This document shows, one piece after another, positions 28,863 to 37,550 of a DNA stretch of 64,000 nucleotides. How positions within the stretch are numbered: position 1 is the stretch's first letter; each line of letters begins with the position of its first letter. This stretch comes from Paenibacillus pedocola. Its GTDB lineage: Bacteria > Bacillota > Bacilli > Paenibacillales > Paenibacillaceae. The notes below the pieces were generated by a model. The model had not been told where the DNA came from and did not search any database. It saw only the letters and a program-made list of their open reading frames with translations. The stretch lies in NCBI RefSeq assembly GCF_031599675.1, contig NZ_CP134223.1, positions 1,922,001-1,986,000 on the forward strand. The letters are read 5' to 3'. A program made the translations under genes and the position numbers.

Positions 28863-29225
28863 ATGAAGGATCAGCCGCTAGAATTGTATAAAGCCTTTGT
28901 CGATGACTTGGTAGAGCGGTCACCAGGTCCGTATGTCCGCTGGATTATGGAGAAGGGCTGGCCTGAAACTGAGGAAAATGCACGTGTTAATAAGGTGCTG
29001 CAGGAATTAACCGTGGAGCAAAAAGAAGTGTTTGTCCTGATTGCTCAATCCTCGCGCGATGGCGGTATACATGATGTCCTTGTCTATTTATCGGAACAAA
29101 TCAATCTGAATGGAATGGACATCTCCTTCGGCGGCGTAGCGTTGGCTAAGGAACCCTTTGGTACAGAACTGTATTGTGACTGGGTATACCGCCGTGAAGG
29201 AGATGACTGGCCAGATCCCGAGTAG
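28863..29225 (+). CDS. Small protein of unknown function
   Basis: 120 residues, ATG behind AGGAGG (TATAGGAGGCTAAAG). Soluble and acidic, starting MKDQPLELYKAFVDDLVERS and ending WVYRREGDDWPDPE. It resembles uncharacterised Firmicute proteins of about this size but I cannot name the family with confidence. Second gene of a two-gene unit ended by the terminator at 29253. No evident link to the sugar genes on either side. Confidence 0.75.
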   Translation: MKDQPLELYKAFVDDLVERSPGPYVRWIMEKGWPETEENARVNKVLQELTVEQKEVFVLIAQSSRDGGIHDVLVYLSEQINLNGMDISFGGVALAKEPFGTELYCDWVYRREGDDWPDPE

Positions 29226-29252
29226 CCCGAAAAACCGCTCTAGAAGGTATCG

Positions 29253-29286
29253 AGAGCAGGTACGGTAATAACCGTGCCTGCTTTTT
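29253..29286 (+). terminator. Terminator after the small-gene pair
   Basis: GCAGGTACGGT / ACCGTGCCTGC hairpin followed by five T. It separates the small genes from the glycan island. Confidence 0.9.
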
Positions 29287-29382
29287 GCATTTCTTCTTGG
29301 TTTCATCTAACTTCCTGCATGCTTTCACTACTGATAAGCGATGAAGTCTCCCGAAGCAGAAATTTGGATGCACCGCTGAGCA

Positions 29383-29522
29383 TTTGCCCCCTGTCGCTTG
29401 CGGTGAAATGTACGTTCAGCGGCGCAGATGTACCTACCCAAGGCTTGGAAAAAACAATAATATCAACTCGTGTAGAAAGCGCTGTCACACCGTTTGCCGG
29501 CTTTGTTTTGTAAACGTTTCCC
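29383..29522 (+). promoter_or_regulatory. Regulated promoter of the GH27 gene, duplicated at 36.4 kb
   Basis: Order and spacing match 36433-36540: TTTGCCCCCT, then TGTAC (29409) and TGTAC (29429) as a 20-base direct repeat, the second running into the -35 position (TACCTACCCAA), -10-like TAATAT (29458), and CTCGTGTAGAAAGCGCT(G)TCACAC (29467-29490), which differs at one base in 24 from the other copy and contains a 13/14 cre match. A second cre-like site TGTAAACGTTTCCC lies at 29509-29522. The layout suggests an AraC-type activator plus CcpA repression. Confidence 0.75.
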
Positions 29523-29587
29523 GGGAAATAACACGAATTGGCCTACGTACGAGTACGACCACTTAAAACCATAGGGGGCGGGAGTAT

Positions 29588-32500
29588 TTGAAGCGAATGA
29601 GGAGAAAGCTGGGTTACATGCTGCTGATGTTGATGACTGTTGTCGCGCAAATTGGATTCACCGGAATCGGCTGCAATGTAGCGGAAGCGGCGGATAAAGA
29701 GCTGGCCCAGAAGCCTTATATGGGTTGGAGCAGTTACAGCATGCAGGTGTATGACGGTCCGCAAGGCAACTGGATTTCAGAGCAGAAGCTCAAAACAATG
29801 TCCGATGTCATGCATGAGAAGCTGCAATCACACGGTTATGAATATATCAATATCGACGCGGGCTGGAACGGCAGCATGGACGGATATGCCCGGCCTATTC
29901 CAAGCACGATGCTGTATCCAAACGGCTTCGAGAACCTGATCGATTACATCCATAACAACGGCCAGAAGGTCGGAATCTATCTGATTCCGGGCATGTCCAA
30001 AGAGGCGTATGAGCAGAACCTGCCAATCTACGGCACGGAGTACCATATGCAGGATATCGCTTACCTGCCTTTGCAGAAAGCCGACTATTGGGATATCGGT
30101 TATAAAATCGACTTCACCAAACCCGGTGCGCAGGAATACGTCGATTCTATCGCCGACCTGATTGCATCCTGGGGTGTTGATTTCGTCAAATTTGACAGCG
30201 TTACTCCGGGCTCCGGCTACAACAACACCTCCATCGATGCCCGCGGCGATGTCGCCGCCTGGTCCAAGGCCCTGGCCAGACACGGGATCTGGTTTGAGTT
30301 GTCCTGGGCACTCGACCACAATTATGTGGACTACTGGAAACAATACGCTAACGGCTGGCGGATTCAGTGGGACGTGGAAGCCTATAATCCCGAAGTCGGG
30401 CTGACACAGTGGGCCAATATTGCCCGCTTGTTTCCCGATGCCGCGTTGTGGTGGAGAGATGCCGGCCCCGGAGGCTGGAACGACTTCGATTCTCTGAATG
30501 TCGGCAACGGCGCCATGGACGGTTTGACCAAAGACGAGCGGCAGACCGCAATGACCTTTTGGGCGGTTTCTGCAGCCCAGCTGTATGTGGGTAACGACCT
30601 GACACGGCTGGACGATTACGGGCTGCAATTGCTTACCAACGACGAAGTCATTGCTGTCAATCAGGCGGGACGCCCCGCGCATCCGGTATCAACCGGAACG
30701 CAGCAGCAGGTCTGGTATGCCAACAACGGAGACGGCACCTATAATGTGGCGTTGTTTAACCTGGGCAGCCGCAGTGCTGAAGTGAAAGTCGACTGGAGCG
30801 ATTTCGGACTGGTAGGTCCGGCGTCTGTCCGTGACCTGTGGAGCCACACGGAACTCGGCACGTTTGACACGGGCTTCAGCGGAGGTATTCTGGAGCCGCA
30901 TGCCTCACGTATGCTTAAGGTAACGGCCAAAGGCGGCGTTTCCGCCGTCAATAACGATGACACCGGCATGCGTTATACCGGCACGTGGTCGCGCAGCGGC
31001 GGTAAAGAACTGACGGAAGCGGCGCAGGATCTCAGCGTCGTCATTACCGATACTTCATTAGATGTCCCGGCGGAGCCTGAACAACCGGGGAACGGCAACG
31101 GCGGAACGACCGTTACCCGCTCGGTTTACGTCAATGACAGCGACAGCCGGATTCAATATCACGGATCTAGCTGGAATAACCAGTCGGGCCGCCCGACTGG
31201 CGATTATAAATCCGATGTGCATTATACCGAGCACAATGGAGATTATTTCGAATATACCTTTACCGGAACGGGAATCGACCTTATAACCGAAAAGGATTCC
31301 TCGCAGGGCGATATTGAAATTTATCTGGATGACGATGTTACGCCGGAAACGGTCAGCACCTATAGTAATGGAGACCGAGAAGTACAGCAGGCGGTGTACA
31401 GCATATCCGGGCTGCCAAGCGGTGAGCATACGCTGAAGGGGGTCAAAGCTTCCGGTTCCTATATGCTGCTCGACGCGCTCAAGGTGACGGCGGATAAGCT
31501 GATCGTGCCGGACGGCAGCAGCTTTGACAAGGAGATCAGCAAGCAGGCTGATCTGAGTGCCGAACTGTTGCTGGGCGCCGATTCATTCCTCGGCATCCGG
31601 AACGGCGCTACCCCGCTGGTTATCGGCACCGATTATGAACGGACCGGCAGCACGGTTAAGGTTTTGAAGAATTACCTGCTGAAGCAGCCGTTCGGCGAGA
31701 CCACACTGATCTTCGATTTTGAAGGCGGCGGAGGCGAACTCTGGCCGATCGAGATCAAGACGAGCGCAACGGCAAGCAGCTCGATTGTGCCGGCAACGGG
31801 CAGCTTTGACAAAGCGGCTTCACTGCAGCAGGACATTGCCGTTGCTGTGGATTTGAACGGCAATACGCTGACGGCCATCGAGAATAACGGCACGCAGTTA
31901 ACAGAGGGCAATGATTACACCTTTGAAGACGGTACCGTAACCTTGAAGAAGGAGTATCTTGCCGCCCAACCGGTCGGGCAGACCGCATTGACCTTCCTGT
32001 TCAGCGCCGGTGACCCGCAGCTGCTGACGCTCCAGATTACCAATACGAACACTGTACAGTACATTGTGCTCAACAATGATGATTCATCAATCAAATACAC
32101 CGGTTCCTGGTCGCGTAACAGCGGCAGAACCTTCGGTGATTACATGGACGACGTGCATTTCACGGAGCAGAACGGAGACTTCTTCGAATATACTTTCCGG
32201 GGTACCGGTATCCAGATGTATACGGAGCTGGATAACTCGATGGGCGACGTTGATATCTATGTTGATGGGCGTTTTGAGCAAACGGTCAGCACCTATAGCA
32301 GTACCCGAAAGGTGCAGCAGAACGTATTCAGTGTCTCCGGGCTGCCGGAAGGTCTGCATACACTGAAGGCAGTGAAGAAGAATGGCACCTATATGCTGCT
32401 CGATATGCTGAAGGTCGAGGTGCCGGATCTGATTAACCCGGTCACTGCAAGCTTTGATAAAAACGTCTCTGCACAAGCCGATGTAGTCGTGCTGCTGCTG

Positions 32501-33700
32501 CAGGAGCCGGGGATGTTCAAAGGCATTTCCAGCGGGGGCAGCCTGCTTCATGAGGGCACCGATTACACGTTGTCGGGTAACAAGGTCACCTTGAGCAAAA
32601 CGTACCTTGCCAACCAGCCGACGGGTACGCGGAAGCTGACCTTCCAATTTGGCGGGGACTATCAGAACGATGTGCAGTGGACAGCTAACAACGGTGACTA
32701 TGTCCAGTACGTCTTCAAGGGCACAGGTGTTCAGCTCGTTGGACCGAAGGGTCCGGTGCTCGGCGAAATGCAAATATATGTCGATGGTACGCTCAAAGAT
32801 ACGGTTGACGCGAACCATGTCAGCCGGCAAATTCAGCAGAACCTTTACAGTATTTCCGGGCTTGCGGACGGCTTGCACACGATTAAGGTGGTGAAAAAAT
32901 CGGGCGATTTGCTGCTGATCGACCAATTGAAATATACGGTGGGCGCAAGCGGCGGTTCGCCGGGCACCCCGGATCCGGGCACCCCAAGCCCGGGTACCCC
33001 GAACCCAGGCACACCGAACCCGGGCACCCCAAACCCGGGTACCCCGAACCCGGGCAACTCGAACCCGGGCGGCACGGTTGCCACTCCTACGCCATCGGCA
33101 ACACCGACGCCGTCGCCAAGCGGTAATCCGCTAAGCCCAGCGCCGTCGCCGGCAGCATCGCCGTATCTGAAGGGCTATGCGGACGGCCAGTTCAAGCCGG
33201 ACCGGAATATCACGCGCGCCGAGATCGCTTCGATTCTCGCGAACGCCCTTGCTGATAAAGAGGGCGGCAGTGCAGTGGCGTTCAGCGATGTCGGCTCCGG
33301 TTCATGGGCGGCGGAAGCCATTGCCAAAGTGACGAAGCTGGGGCTGATGCAAGGGTATTCTGACGGCTCCTTCAAGCCGGACCAGCCGCTGACGAGGGCG
33401 GAGCTGGCTTCACTGATCGTTCCGCTGCTGCCTGAAACAGCCGGCCAGGGCCAAGGCTTCTCCGACATTGCCGGAAGCTGGGCGAAGGCGGCCATCCTCA
33501 AAGCCCAGGCGGCCGGCATTCTGAAAGGATATCCGGACGGCTCCTTCCGGCCGGGTCAGCCGCTTACCCGTGCAGAAACGGTGGTGGCGATGAACCGCGT
33601 GCTGGGCATCTCCGCCGCCGGCAGTGCAGCAACCAAGTTCAGCGATGTTCCGGCTACGCACTGGGCGTATGCCGACATCCAGGCCGCGACGGCTCCCTGA
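29588..33700 (+). CDS. S-layer-anchored GH27 glycosidase (alpha-galactosidase family) with X2 and CBM-like repeats
   Basis: 1370 residues from TTG 29588 (AGGGGG nine bases upstream). Signal peptide to about residue 35 (AEA-ADK). GH27 catalytic domain about 40-400; by family alignment the nucleophile is Asp203 in VKFDSV and the acid/base Asp262 in WRIQWDVE. Then three CBM-like beta-sandwich repeats (about 515-630, 828-945, 1025-1120) alternating with three X2-type modules (about 644-735, 738-820, 955-1020), a Pro-Gly-Thr linker (about 1125-1160) and SLH repeats. The third CBM-like repeat lacks its first strands. The last SLH unit stops early at ADIQAATAP. Extracellular, wall-bound; alpha-galactoside or beta-L-arabinopyranoside hydrolysis is likely, but the classical KYDNC motif is changed. 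Confidence 0.88.
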   Translation: MKRMRRKLGYMLLMLMTVVAQIGFTGIGCNVAEAADKELAQKPYMGWSSYSMQVYDGPQGNWISEQKLKTMSDVMHEKLQSHGYEYINIDAGWNGSMDGYARPIPSTMLYPNGFENLIDYIHNNGQKVGIYLIPGMSKEAYEQNLPIYGTEYHMQDIAYLPLQKADYWDIGYKIDFTKPGAQEYVDSIADLIASWGVDFVKFDSVTPGSGYNNTSIDARGDVAAWSKALARHGIWFELSWALDHNYVDYWKQYANGWRIQWDVEAYNPEVGLTQWANIARLFPDAALWWRDAGPGGWNDFDSLNVGNGAMDGLTKDERQTAMTFWAVSAAQLYVGNDLTRLDDYGLQLLTNDEVIAVNQAGRPAHPVSTGTQQQVWYANNGDGTYNVALFNLGSRSAEVKVDWSDFGLVGPASVRDLWSHTELGTFDTGFSGGILEPHASRMLKVTAKGGVSAVNNDDTGMRYTGTWSRSGGKELTEAAQDLSVVITDTSLDVPAEPEQPGNGNGGTTVTRSVYVNDSDSRIQYHGSSWNNQSGRPTGDYKSDVHYTEHNGDYFEYTFTGTGIDLITEKDSSQGDIEIYLDDDVTPETVSTYSNGDREVQQAVYSISGLPSGEHTLKGVKASGSYMLLDALKVTADKLIVPDGSSFDKEISKQADLSAELLLGADSFLGIRNGATPLVIGTDYERTGSTVKVLKNYLLKQPFGETTLIFDFEGGGGELWPIEIKTSATASSSIVPATGSFDKAASLQQDIAVAVDLNGNTLTAIENNGTQLTEGNDYTFEDGTVTLKKEYLAAQPVGQTALTFLFSAGDPQLLTLQITNTNTVQYIVLNNDDSSIKYTGSWSRNSGRTFGDYMDDVHFTEQNGDFFEYTFRGTGIQMYTELDNSMGDVDIYVDGRFEQTVSTYSSTRKVQQNVFSVSGLPEGLHTLKAVKKNGTYMLLDMLKVEVPDLINPVTASFDKNVSAQADVVVLLLQEPGMFKGISSGGSLLHEGTDYTLSGNKVTLSKTYLANQPTGTRKLTFQFGGDYQNDVQWTANNGDYVQYVFKGTGVQLVGPKGPVLGEMQIYVDGTLKDTVDANHVSRQIQQNLYSISGLADGLHTIKVVKKSGDLLLIDQLKYTVGASGGSPGTPDPGTPSPGTPNPGTPNPGTPNPGTPNPGNSNPGGTVATPTPSATPTPSPSGNPLSPAPSPAASPYLKGYADGQFKPDRNITRAEIASILANALADKEGGSAVAFSDVGSGSWAAEAIAKVTKLGLMQGYSDGSFKPDQPLTRAELASLIVPLLPETAGQGQGFSDIAGSWAKAAILKAQAAGILKGYPDGSFRPGQPLTRAETVVAMNRVLGISAAGSAATKFSDVPATHWAYADIQAATAP
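32955..33075 (+). repeat. Pro-Gly-Thr linker coding repeat in the GH27 gene
   Basis: Repeated units of CCGGGCACCCCGAAC type encode PGTPNPG repeats between the last CBM-like module and the SLH region. It is a flexible cell-wall linker. Confidence 0.85.
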
Positions 33701-33743
33701 AGCCTGACGCGCGCTTTCATCTGAGACTTTCCCGCAGAACAAG

Positions 33744-33790
33744 GCTGCCGGGGACCCGGACTATCCGGGTCCCTTGGCGCCATTTTTCGA
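33744..33790 (+). terminator. Terminator after the GH27 gene
   Basis: GGGACCCGG (33751-33759) pairs with CCGGGTCCC (33765-33773), with TGCC/GGCGCC flanks, followed by a five-T run. Confidence 0.75.
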
Positions 33791-33935
33791 AAGGGGGCAG
33801 AAGCATAGCACCGTGAGGTGCTTTTTCGCGTCAACCGGTGGAGCGCTTTCCGGGAATTCGGGGCAGACAGAGGCGCCCGTTTGTATTAAACTTTATAAAC
33901 GGGAAGAGACAAATTCAGAGACTCCCCGGAATTTC

Positions 33936-33982
33936 TAATAAAAGGCAGTGAACACCCCTGCGGTAATCGCTGCTTTTTATTA
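33936..33982. terminator. Second hairpin between the GH27 and AraC-type genes
   Basis: TAATAAAAGGCAG pairs with CTGCTTTTTATTA with one mismatch across about 20 bases. A/T runs on both sides make it a possible bidirectional terminator. The rest of the 353-base gap shows no gene. Confidence 0.55.
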
Positions 33983-34021
33983 GGTTCCGGTATGATCCGC
34001 TCCGGCAGAGATATACAAAAA

Positions 34022-34035
34022 TGATAGCGCTACCA
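34022..34035 (+). promoter_or_regulatory. cre site just before the AraC-type regulator gene
   Basis: TGATAGCGCTACCA matches TGNNANCGNTNNCA in full. It lies 19 bases before the chosen start codon, in the leader, where CcpA would block transcription. Confidence 0.65.
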
Positions 34036-34053
34036 AAAGGGGGAGGTCATTTT

Positions 34054-36336
34054 ATGCATAAATACTCTAACGTCTTCCGCAGATTTTTATTCTCCTATCT
34101 CATCATTCTGATCATTCCGAGCATCGGCGGGTATATGTCCTACCGCACGTCCATTACGGTAACGCAGGCGCTATCCATCGAGAACAGCGTGACTCAGCTA
34201 CAGAAAAGCCAGGATATCCTGGAGCGCCGCATGGCCGAGGTTGAGGGCTTTACGCGGCAGCTGGCGATCAATAAACAGCTCAGTGTACTGATGAACGAGC
34301 GGGACAACAGCACGAATGTCTACGGAATCTGGAATACGATGCAGAATGTGCTTACCTCCGGCCAAACAAACGATTTTCTCCAGGACTATTATATTTATCT
34401 GGCCAATTACAATCTGATCCTGACTTCGGGCTCCACTTACCGTCCCGAGTATTTTTACGAGGTGTTTCATTATAACGATCTGTCTCTGAACGAGTGGCGC
34501 AAGGAATTCCTCGAGAAAACCCACCGCAGCGAAATCCGCCCGCTGAGCCCGTTTGTGGAGCGGACTATCCAGACCTCGGTTATTACCTATATGCAATCGC
34601 TGCCGCTGGACAGCTTCAAGGACTCTTCGCCCGCCGTCGTCATTGTCAACATCGATGAAAAGGTGATCTCCAGCATGCTGACGGGCCTGACCGAGCGGTA
34701 CGGCGGCTGGGTGCATGTCAGCGACGAGAACGGGAATACGATTGTTCAGCAGGGGGAGGATGCCCCGTACATCAGCAAGCTTGCGACTGATCCGGCTTTT
34801 GACAAGAACAAGGTCAGCCAGTTTTATGAAGATGATCTCGTCATTACAACCCGTTCCGGAAAAAACGGCTGGGTCTACCAGGCCGGTATTCCGCGCAGTG
34901 TGCTTCTGGAGAACGCAAACCGGATCAAATACAGATCATGGGCCATCACCGGCGGAACTTTGCTGCTCGGACTCATGGCCGGTCTAGTGCTGGCTTACCG
35001 GAACAGCGCACCGATTAACCGGCTGGTCGGCGTCATGAGGGAGCAGTTCGGCAAAGAGGAGACCCATGAGCGCGACAGCTTCGACTTCCTGAGCGGTAAT
35101 ATTGCCGATATGATCACGAAGAACAAACAACTGGAGAGCGAGCTGGGCCGGCAGCTGCCGCTGATCCGTGATGCCTTCCTCAAGCGGCTGATCGCCGGCG
35201 AATTCGAATCCCGGGACGAGATCATCTATGCGGCGGAGCAGGCGGACATTCAGCTCGGACCAGGCGCCGGGTATGCGGGTGTGATCCAGATCAGCGGGTA
35301 TTCCGGCATGGACAGCGTTGAGATTCTGAACGAGCTGAACGCGTCGCGGCTGCTGCTCAAGCAGGCGCTGTCGGAAAGGGAGCCGGCGATATTGACGACG
35401 GATACCGGTTCGGATAAAGTCGTCGCTCTGTTTCTGGCCGGGGAAGGAAGCCCCGCGGAGGAGAAGCGGATCTCGCAGATCATGGAGAGTCTGACAGGGT
35501 ATTTGTCCGAAGAATACCGGATGACGATCCACGCAGGACTCGGCGATCATTTTGCTGCAGTGAACGAGGCCAGCCGTTCTTTCGAGCAGGCGAAGCAGGC
35601 GCTGGAATACACGGTGTACGTCAATAAAAAAGGCATGTTGTGGAGCCGTGAGGCAGGAATCGAGAACACAACCTATTATTATCCGCTCGATACGGAGCAG
35701 CGCCTGATCAGCACGGTCCGCGCGGGAGAGCTGGAGGAGGCGAAGCGGATCATCAATGAAATCTTCGCCCAGAACTTCGGCCAGCGTGAGCTGTCTGTGG
35801 AGATGAAGCATCAGCTGGTCGGCGAGATGAAGGGGACCTTCCTGAAGCTGCTGGATCAGAAGACGTTCCTGGAATCGCCGCTGTTCGAGAATACCAAACG
35901 CAGGATCATCGATATCGACTTTTCCGATCCGCTGGAGAGCATCCGGGAAGAGCTGCATAGCATCATGGAGGAGATGTGCAGCTTTGTCGTAAGCAAAAAG
36001 AAAGACGCGCATATCCTGATTATCCGGCAGATGTATCAGTATACCGCGGAAATGTATGCCGATGCCGAGCTTACGCTGTACCGTGTCGCCGAGCATGTCG
36101 AGCGGCCGGAGAAATATATCTCCCAGCTGTTTAAGGAGGTCACCGGTGTCAATTATTCCGACCATCTGGTTAAGGTGCGCATGGACCAGGCCGCTATGCT
36201 GCTGAAAGAGAGCAATTATACCGTCGACGAAATCGCCGCGCGGGTCGGCTACAACAGCTCACATTCGTTCCGCCGGGCGTTCAAACGCCTGACCGGCATT
36301 TCACCGAGCACGTACAGACAGTCGCACATTGAATAA
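34054..36336 (+). CDS. Membrane-anchored AraC-type transcriptional regulator (YesS-like)
   Basis: About 760 residues from ATG 34054, seven bases behind GGGAGG (an in-frame ATG at 34021 lies before it and overlaps a cre site). TM1 about 8-30, extracellular sensor domain, TM2 about 295-316 (GGTLLLGLMAGLVLAYR), a cytoplasmic middle domain, and two AraC helix-turn-helix motifs at the C terminus (about 668-759: LTLYRVAEHVERPEKYISQLFKEV and YTVDEIAARVGYNSSHSFRRAFKRLTG). One-component sensor that can bind DNA from the membrane. It lies between the GH27 gene and the importer operon, whose promoters share TGTAC direct repeats; I infer it activates both. Substrate signal unknown. Confidence 0.93.
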   Translation: MHKYSNVFRRFLFSYLIILIIPSIGGYMSYRTSITVTQALSIENSVTQLQKSQDILERRMAEVEGFTRQLAINKQLSVLMNERDNSTNVYGIWNTMQNVLTSGQTNDFLQDYYIYLANYNLILTSGSTYRPEYFYEVFHYNDLSLNEWRKEFLEKTHRSEIRPLSPFVERTIQTSVITYMQSLPLDSFKDSSPAVVIVNIDEKVISSMLTGLTERYGGWVHVSDENGNTIVQQGEDAPYISKLATDPAFDKNKVSQFYEDDLVITTRSGKNGWVYQAGIPRSVLLENANRIKYRSWAITGGTLLLGLMAGLVLAYRNSAPINRLVGVMREQFGKEETHERDSFDFLSGNIADMITKNKQLESELGRQLPLIRDAFLKRLIAGEFESRDEIIYAAEQADIQLGPGAGYAGVIQISGYSGMDSVEILNELNASRLLLKQALSEREPAILTTDTGSDKVVALFLAGEGSPAEEKRISQIMESLTGYLSEEYRMTIHAGLGDHFAAVNEASRSFEQAKQALEYTVYVNKKGMLWSREAGIENTTYYYPLDTEQRLISTVRAGELEEAKRIINEIFAQNFGQRELSVEMKHQLVGEMKGTFLKLLDQKTFLESPLFENTKRRIIDIDFSDPLESIREELHSIMEEMCSFVVSKKKDAHILIIRQMYQYTAEMYADAELTLYRVAEHVERPEKYISQLFKEVTGVNYSDHLVKVRMDQAAMLLKESNYTVDEIAARVGYNSSHSFRRAFKRLTGISPSTYRQSHIE

Positions 36337-36344
36337 CCCCCCTC

Positions 36345-36384
36345 ACGGCTGTATCGTCCCCTTAGGACGGTGCAGCCGTTTTTT
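36345..36384 (+). terminator. Terminator after the AraC-type gene
   Basis: CGGCTGTATCGTCC / GGACGGTGCAGCCG around CCTTA with six T. Confidence 0.9.
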
Positions 36385-36432
36385 GTTGCCCGTGGACGGG
36401 CAGCAAGCTGAAAAATGGCTGTACCCCTGAGT

Positions 36433-36540
36433 TTTGCCCCCTCCAAAACGGGCGATCTGTACGTCAAACCGCGCAAGTGTACCTATCCAAAGCCGGCAAT
36501 CATCCACTATGATGAGCTCGTGTAGAAAGCGCTATCACAC
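36433..36540 (+). promoter_or_regulatory. Regulated promoter of the importer operon, copy of the GH27 promoter
   Basis: Same elements as 29383-29490: TTTGCCCCCT, TGTAC at 36458 and 36478 (20 bases apart), -10-like TATGAT at 36508 (75 bases from TTTGCCCCCT, exactly as in the other copy), and CTCGTGTAGAAAGCGCT(A)TCACAC (36517-36540) with a 13/14 cre match. The spacer DNA between has diverged, so the elements look selectively kept. Confidence 0.75.
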
Positions 36541-36582
36541 ATTACCGGCAGTTTATCAGGGGGGATTATTCTGGAGAAACCA

Positions 36583-37536
36583 TTGGCTACTCACCATACG
36601 GCAGTGCCCCACAGAAGGGGCGAAGGGATTCTGGCAAGAACCGGAAGAAAAATAATGAAGCACTGGCAGCTGCATTTACTGGTTATACCGCCAATCCTGT
36701 TCTTCCTTATTTTTAAATACTATCCGATGCTGAACGCGGTGCTCGCCTTCAAGGATTACAACGTCATTAAAGGCATCTGGGGCAGTCCGTGGGTCGGTTT
36801 CAAAAACTTCCAATTGTTCTTTGAGAATCCGATGTTCTGGACCTTGCTCAAAAATACGCTGAAGCTCAGCGGCTACCTGCTGCTGGCCGGCTTTCCGATT
36901 CCGATTCTGCTGGCGCTGATGATCAACGAAATCCGCGGCGGACGGTTCAAGCGGTTCGTGCAGCTCATCTCTTTTGCACCTTATTTCATCTCGACCGTGG
37001 TGATGGTCTCCATTATCATGCTGTTCCTGGCTCCGCGCCTCGGGTTCGCCAACATCGCACTCAACTTTTTTGGAATGGACTCGATCAACTTCCTGGGTGA
37101 GCCCGGCATGTTCCGTTCCATCTATGTATGGTCGGACATCTGGCAGACGGCGGGGTACAGTGCAGTCATTTATCTGGCGGCGCTCGCCGGGATCGACCCT
37201 ACGCTGTATGAAGCGGCCAAGGTCGACGGTGCCTCGCGTTTTCAGAAGATCCGCCATGTGGACCTTCCGGGCATCGTGCCTACCATCGTCATCATCCTGA
37301 TCCTGAATGTGGGCAATGTAATGGCGCTTGGATTTGAGAAAGTATATCTGCTGCAAAATCCGCTGAACATCGCGAATTCCGAGATCATTGCGACCTATGT
37401 GTATTCGATCGGCCTGCTGAACGCGAACTACAGCTTCGCGACCGCTGTCGGCCTGTTCAACTCCTTGATCAACCTGGTCCTCCTCGTAACGGTCAACGGA
37501 GTCGCTAAACGCATCACCAACAACAGTATTTGGTAG
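36583..37536 (+). CDS. Sugar ABC transporter permease, LplB/YteP family
   Basis: 317 residues from TTG 36583 behind TGGAG; the basic N-terminal extension is normal for this subfamily (ATG 36655 is an alternative). Six membrane helices starting LLVIPPILFFLIFKYYPM, and the ATPase-docking EAA loop EAAKVDGASRFQKIRHVDLPGI. First gene after the duplicated promoter. Forms a heterodimer with the next permease. No ATPase gene is present, so a shared MsmX-type ATPase is expected. Substrate likely an oligosaccharide released by the surface GH27 enzyme. Confidence 0.93.
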   Translation: MATHHTAVPHRRGEGILARTGRKIMKHWQLHLLVIPPILFFLIFKYYPMLNAVLAFKDYNVIKGIWGSPWVGFKNFQLFFENPMFWTLLKNTLKLSGYLLLAGFPIPILLALMINEIRGGRFKRFVQLISFAPYFISTVVMVSIIMLFLAPRLGFANIALNFFGMDSINFLGEPGMFRSIYVWSDIWQTAGYSAVIYLAALAGIDPTLYEAAKVDGASRFQKIRHVDLPGIVPTIVIILILNVGNVMALGFEKVYLLQNPLNIANSEIIATYVYSIGLLNANYSFATAVGLFNSLINLVLLVTVNGVAKRITNNSIW

Positions 37537-37550
37537 GAAGGAGTTCCTGT

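Noticed and set aside
32955..33075. Regular GC-rich repeats that might suggest a CRISPR or VNTR
   Set aside because: They are in frame, code for PGTPNPG linker units and have no spacers.
33600..33735. Frameshift at the C terminus of the GH27 protein
   Set aside because: The last SLH unit ends early, but the other frames after the stop do not continue an SLH sequence convincingly, and short final SLH ends are common.
33839..33852. cre site at TGGAGCGCTTTCCG
   Set aside because: The core AGCGCT is present but the flanking TG and CA positions do not fit. A full match exists at 34022.
34984..36165. 393-codon open frame on the minus strand
   Set aside because: Antisense to the AraC-type regulator; Leu/Asp/Gln-biased composition and no ribosome site.
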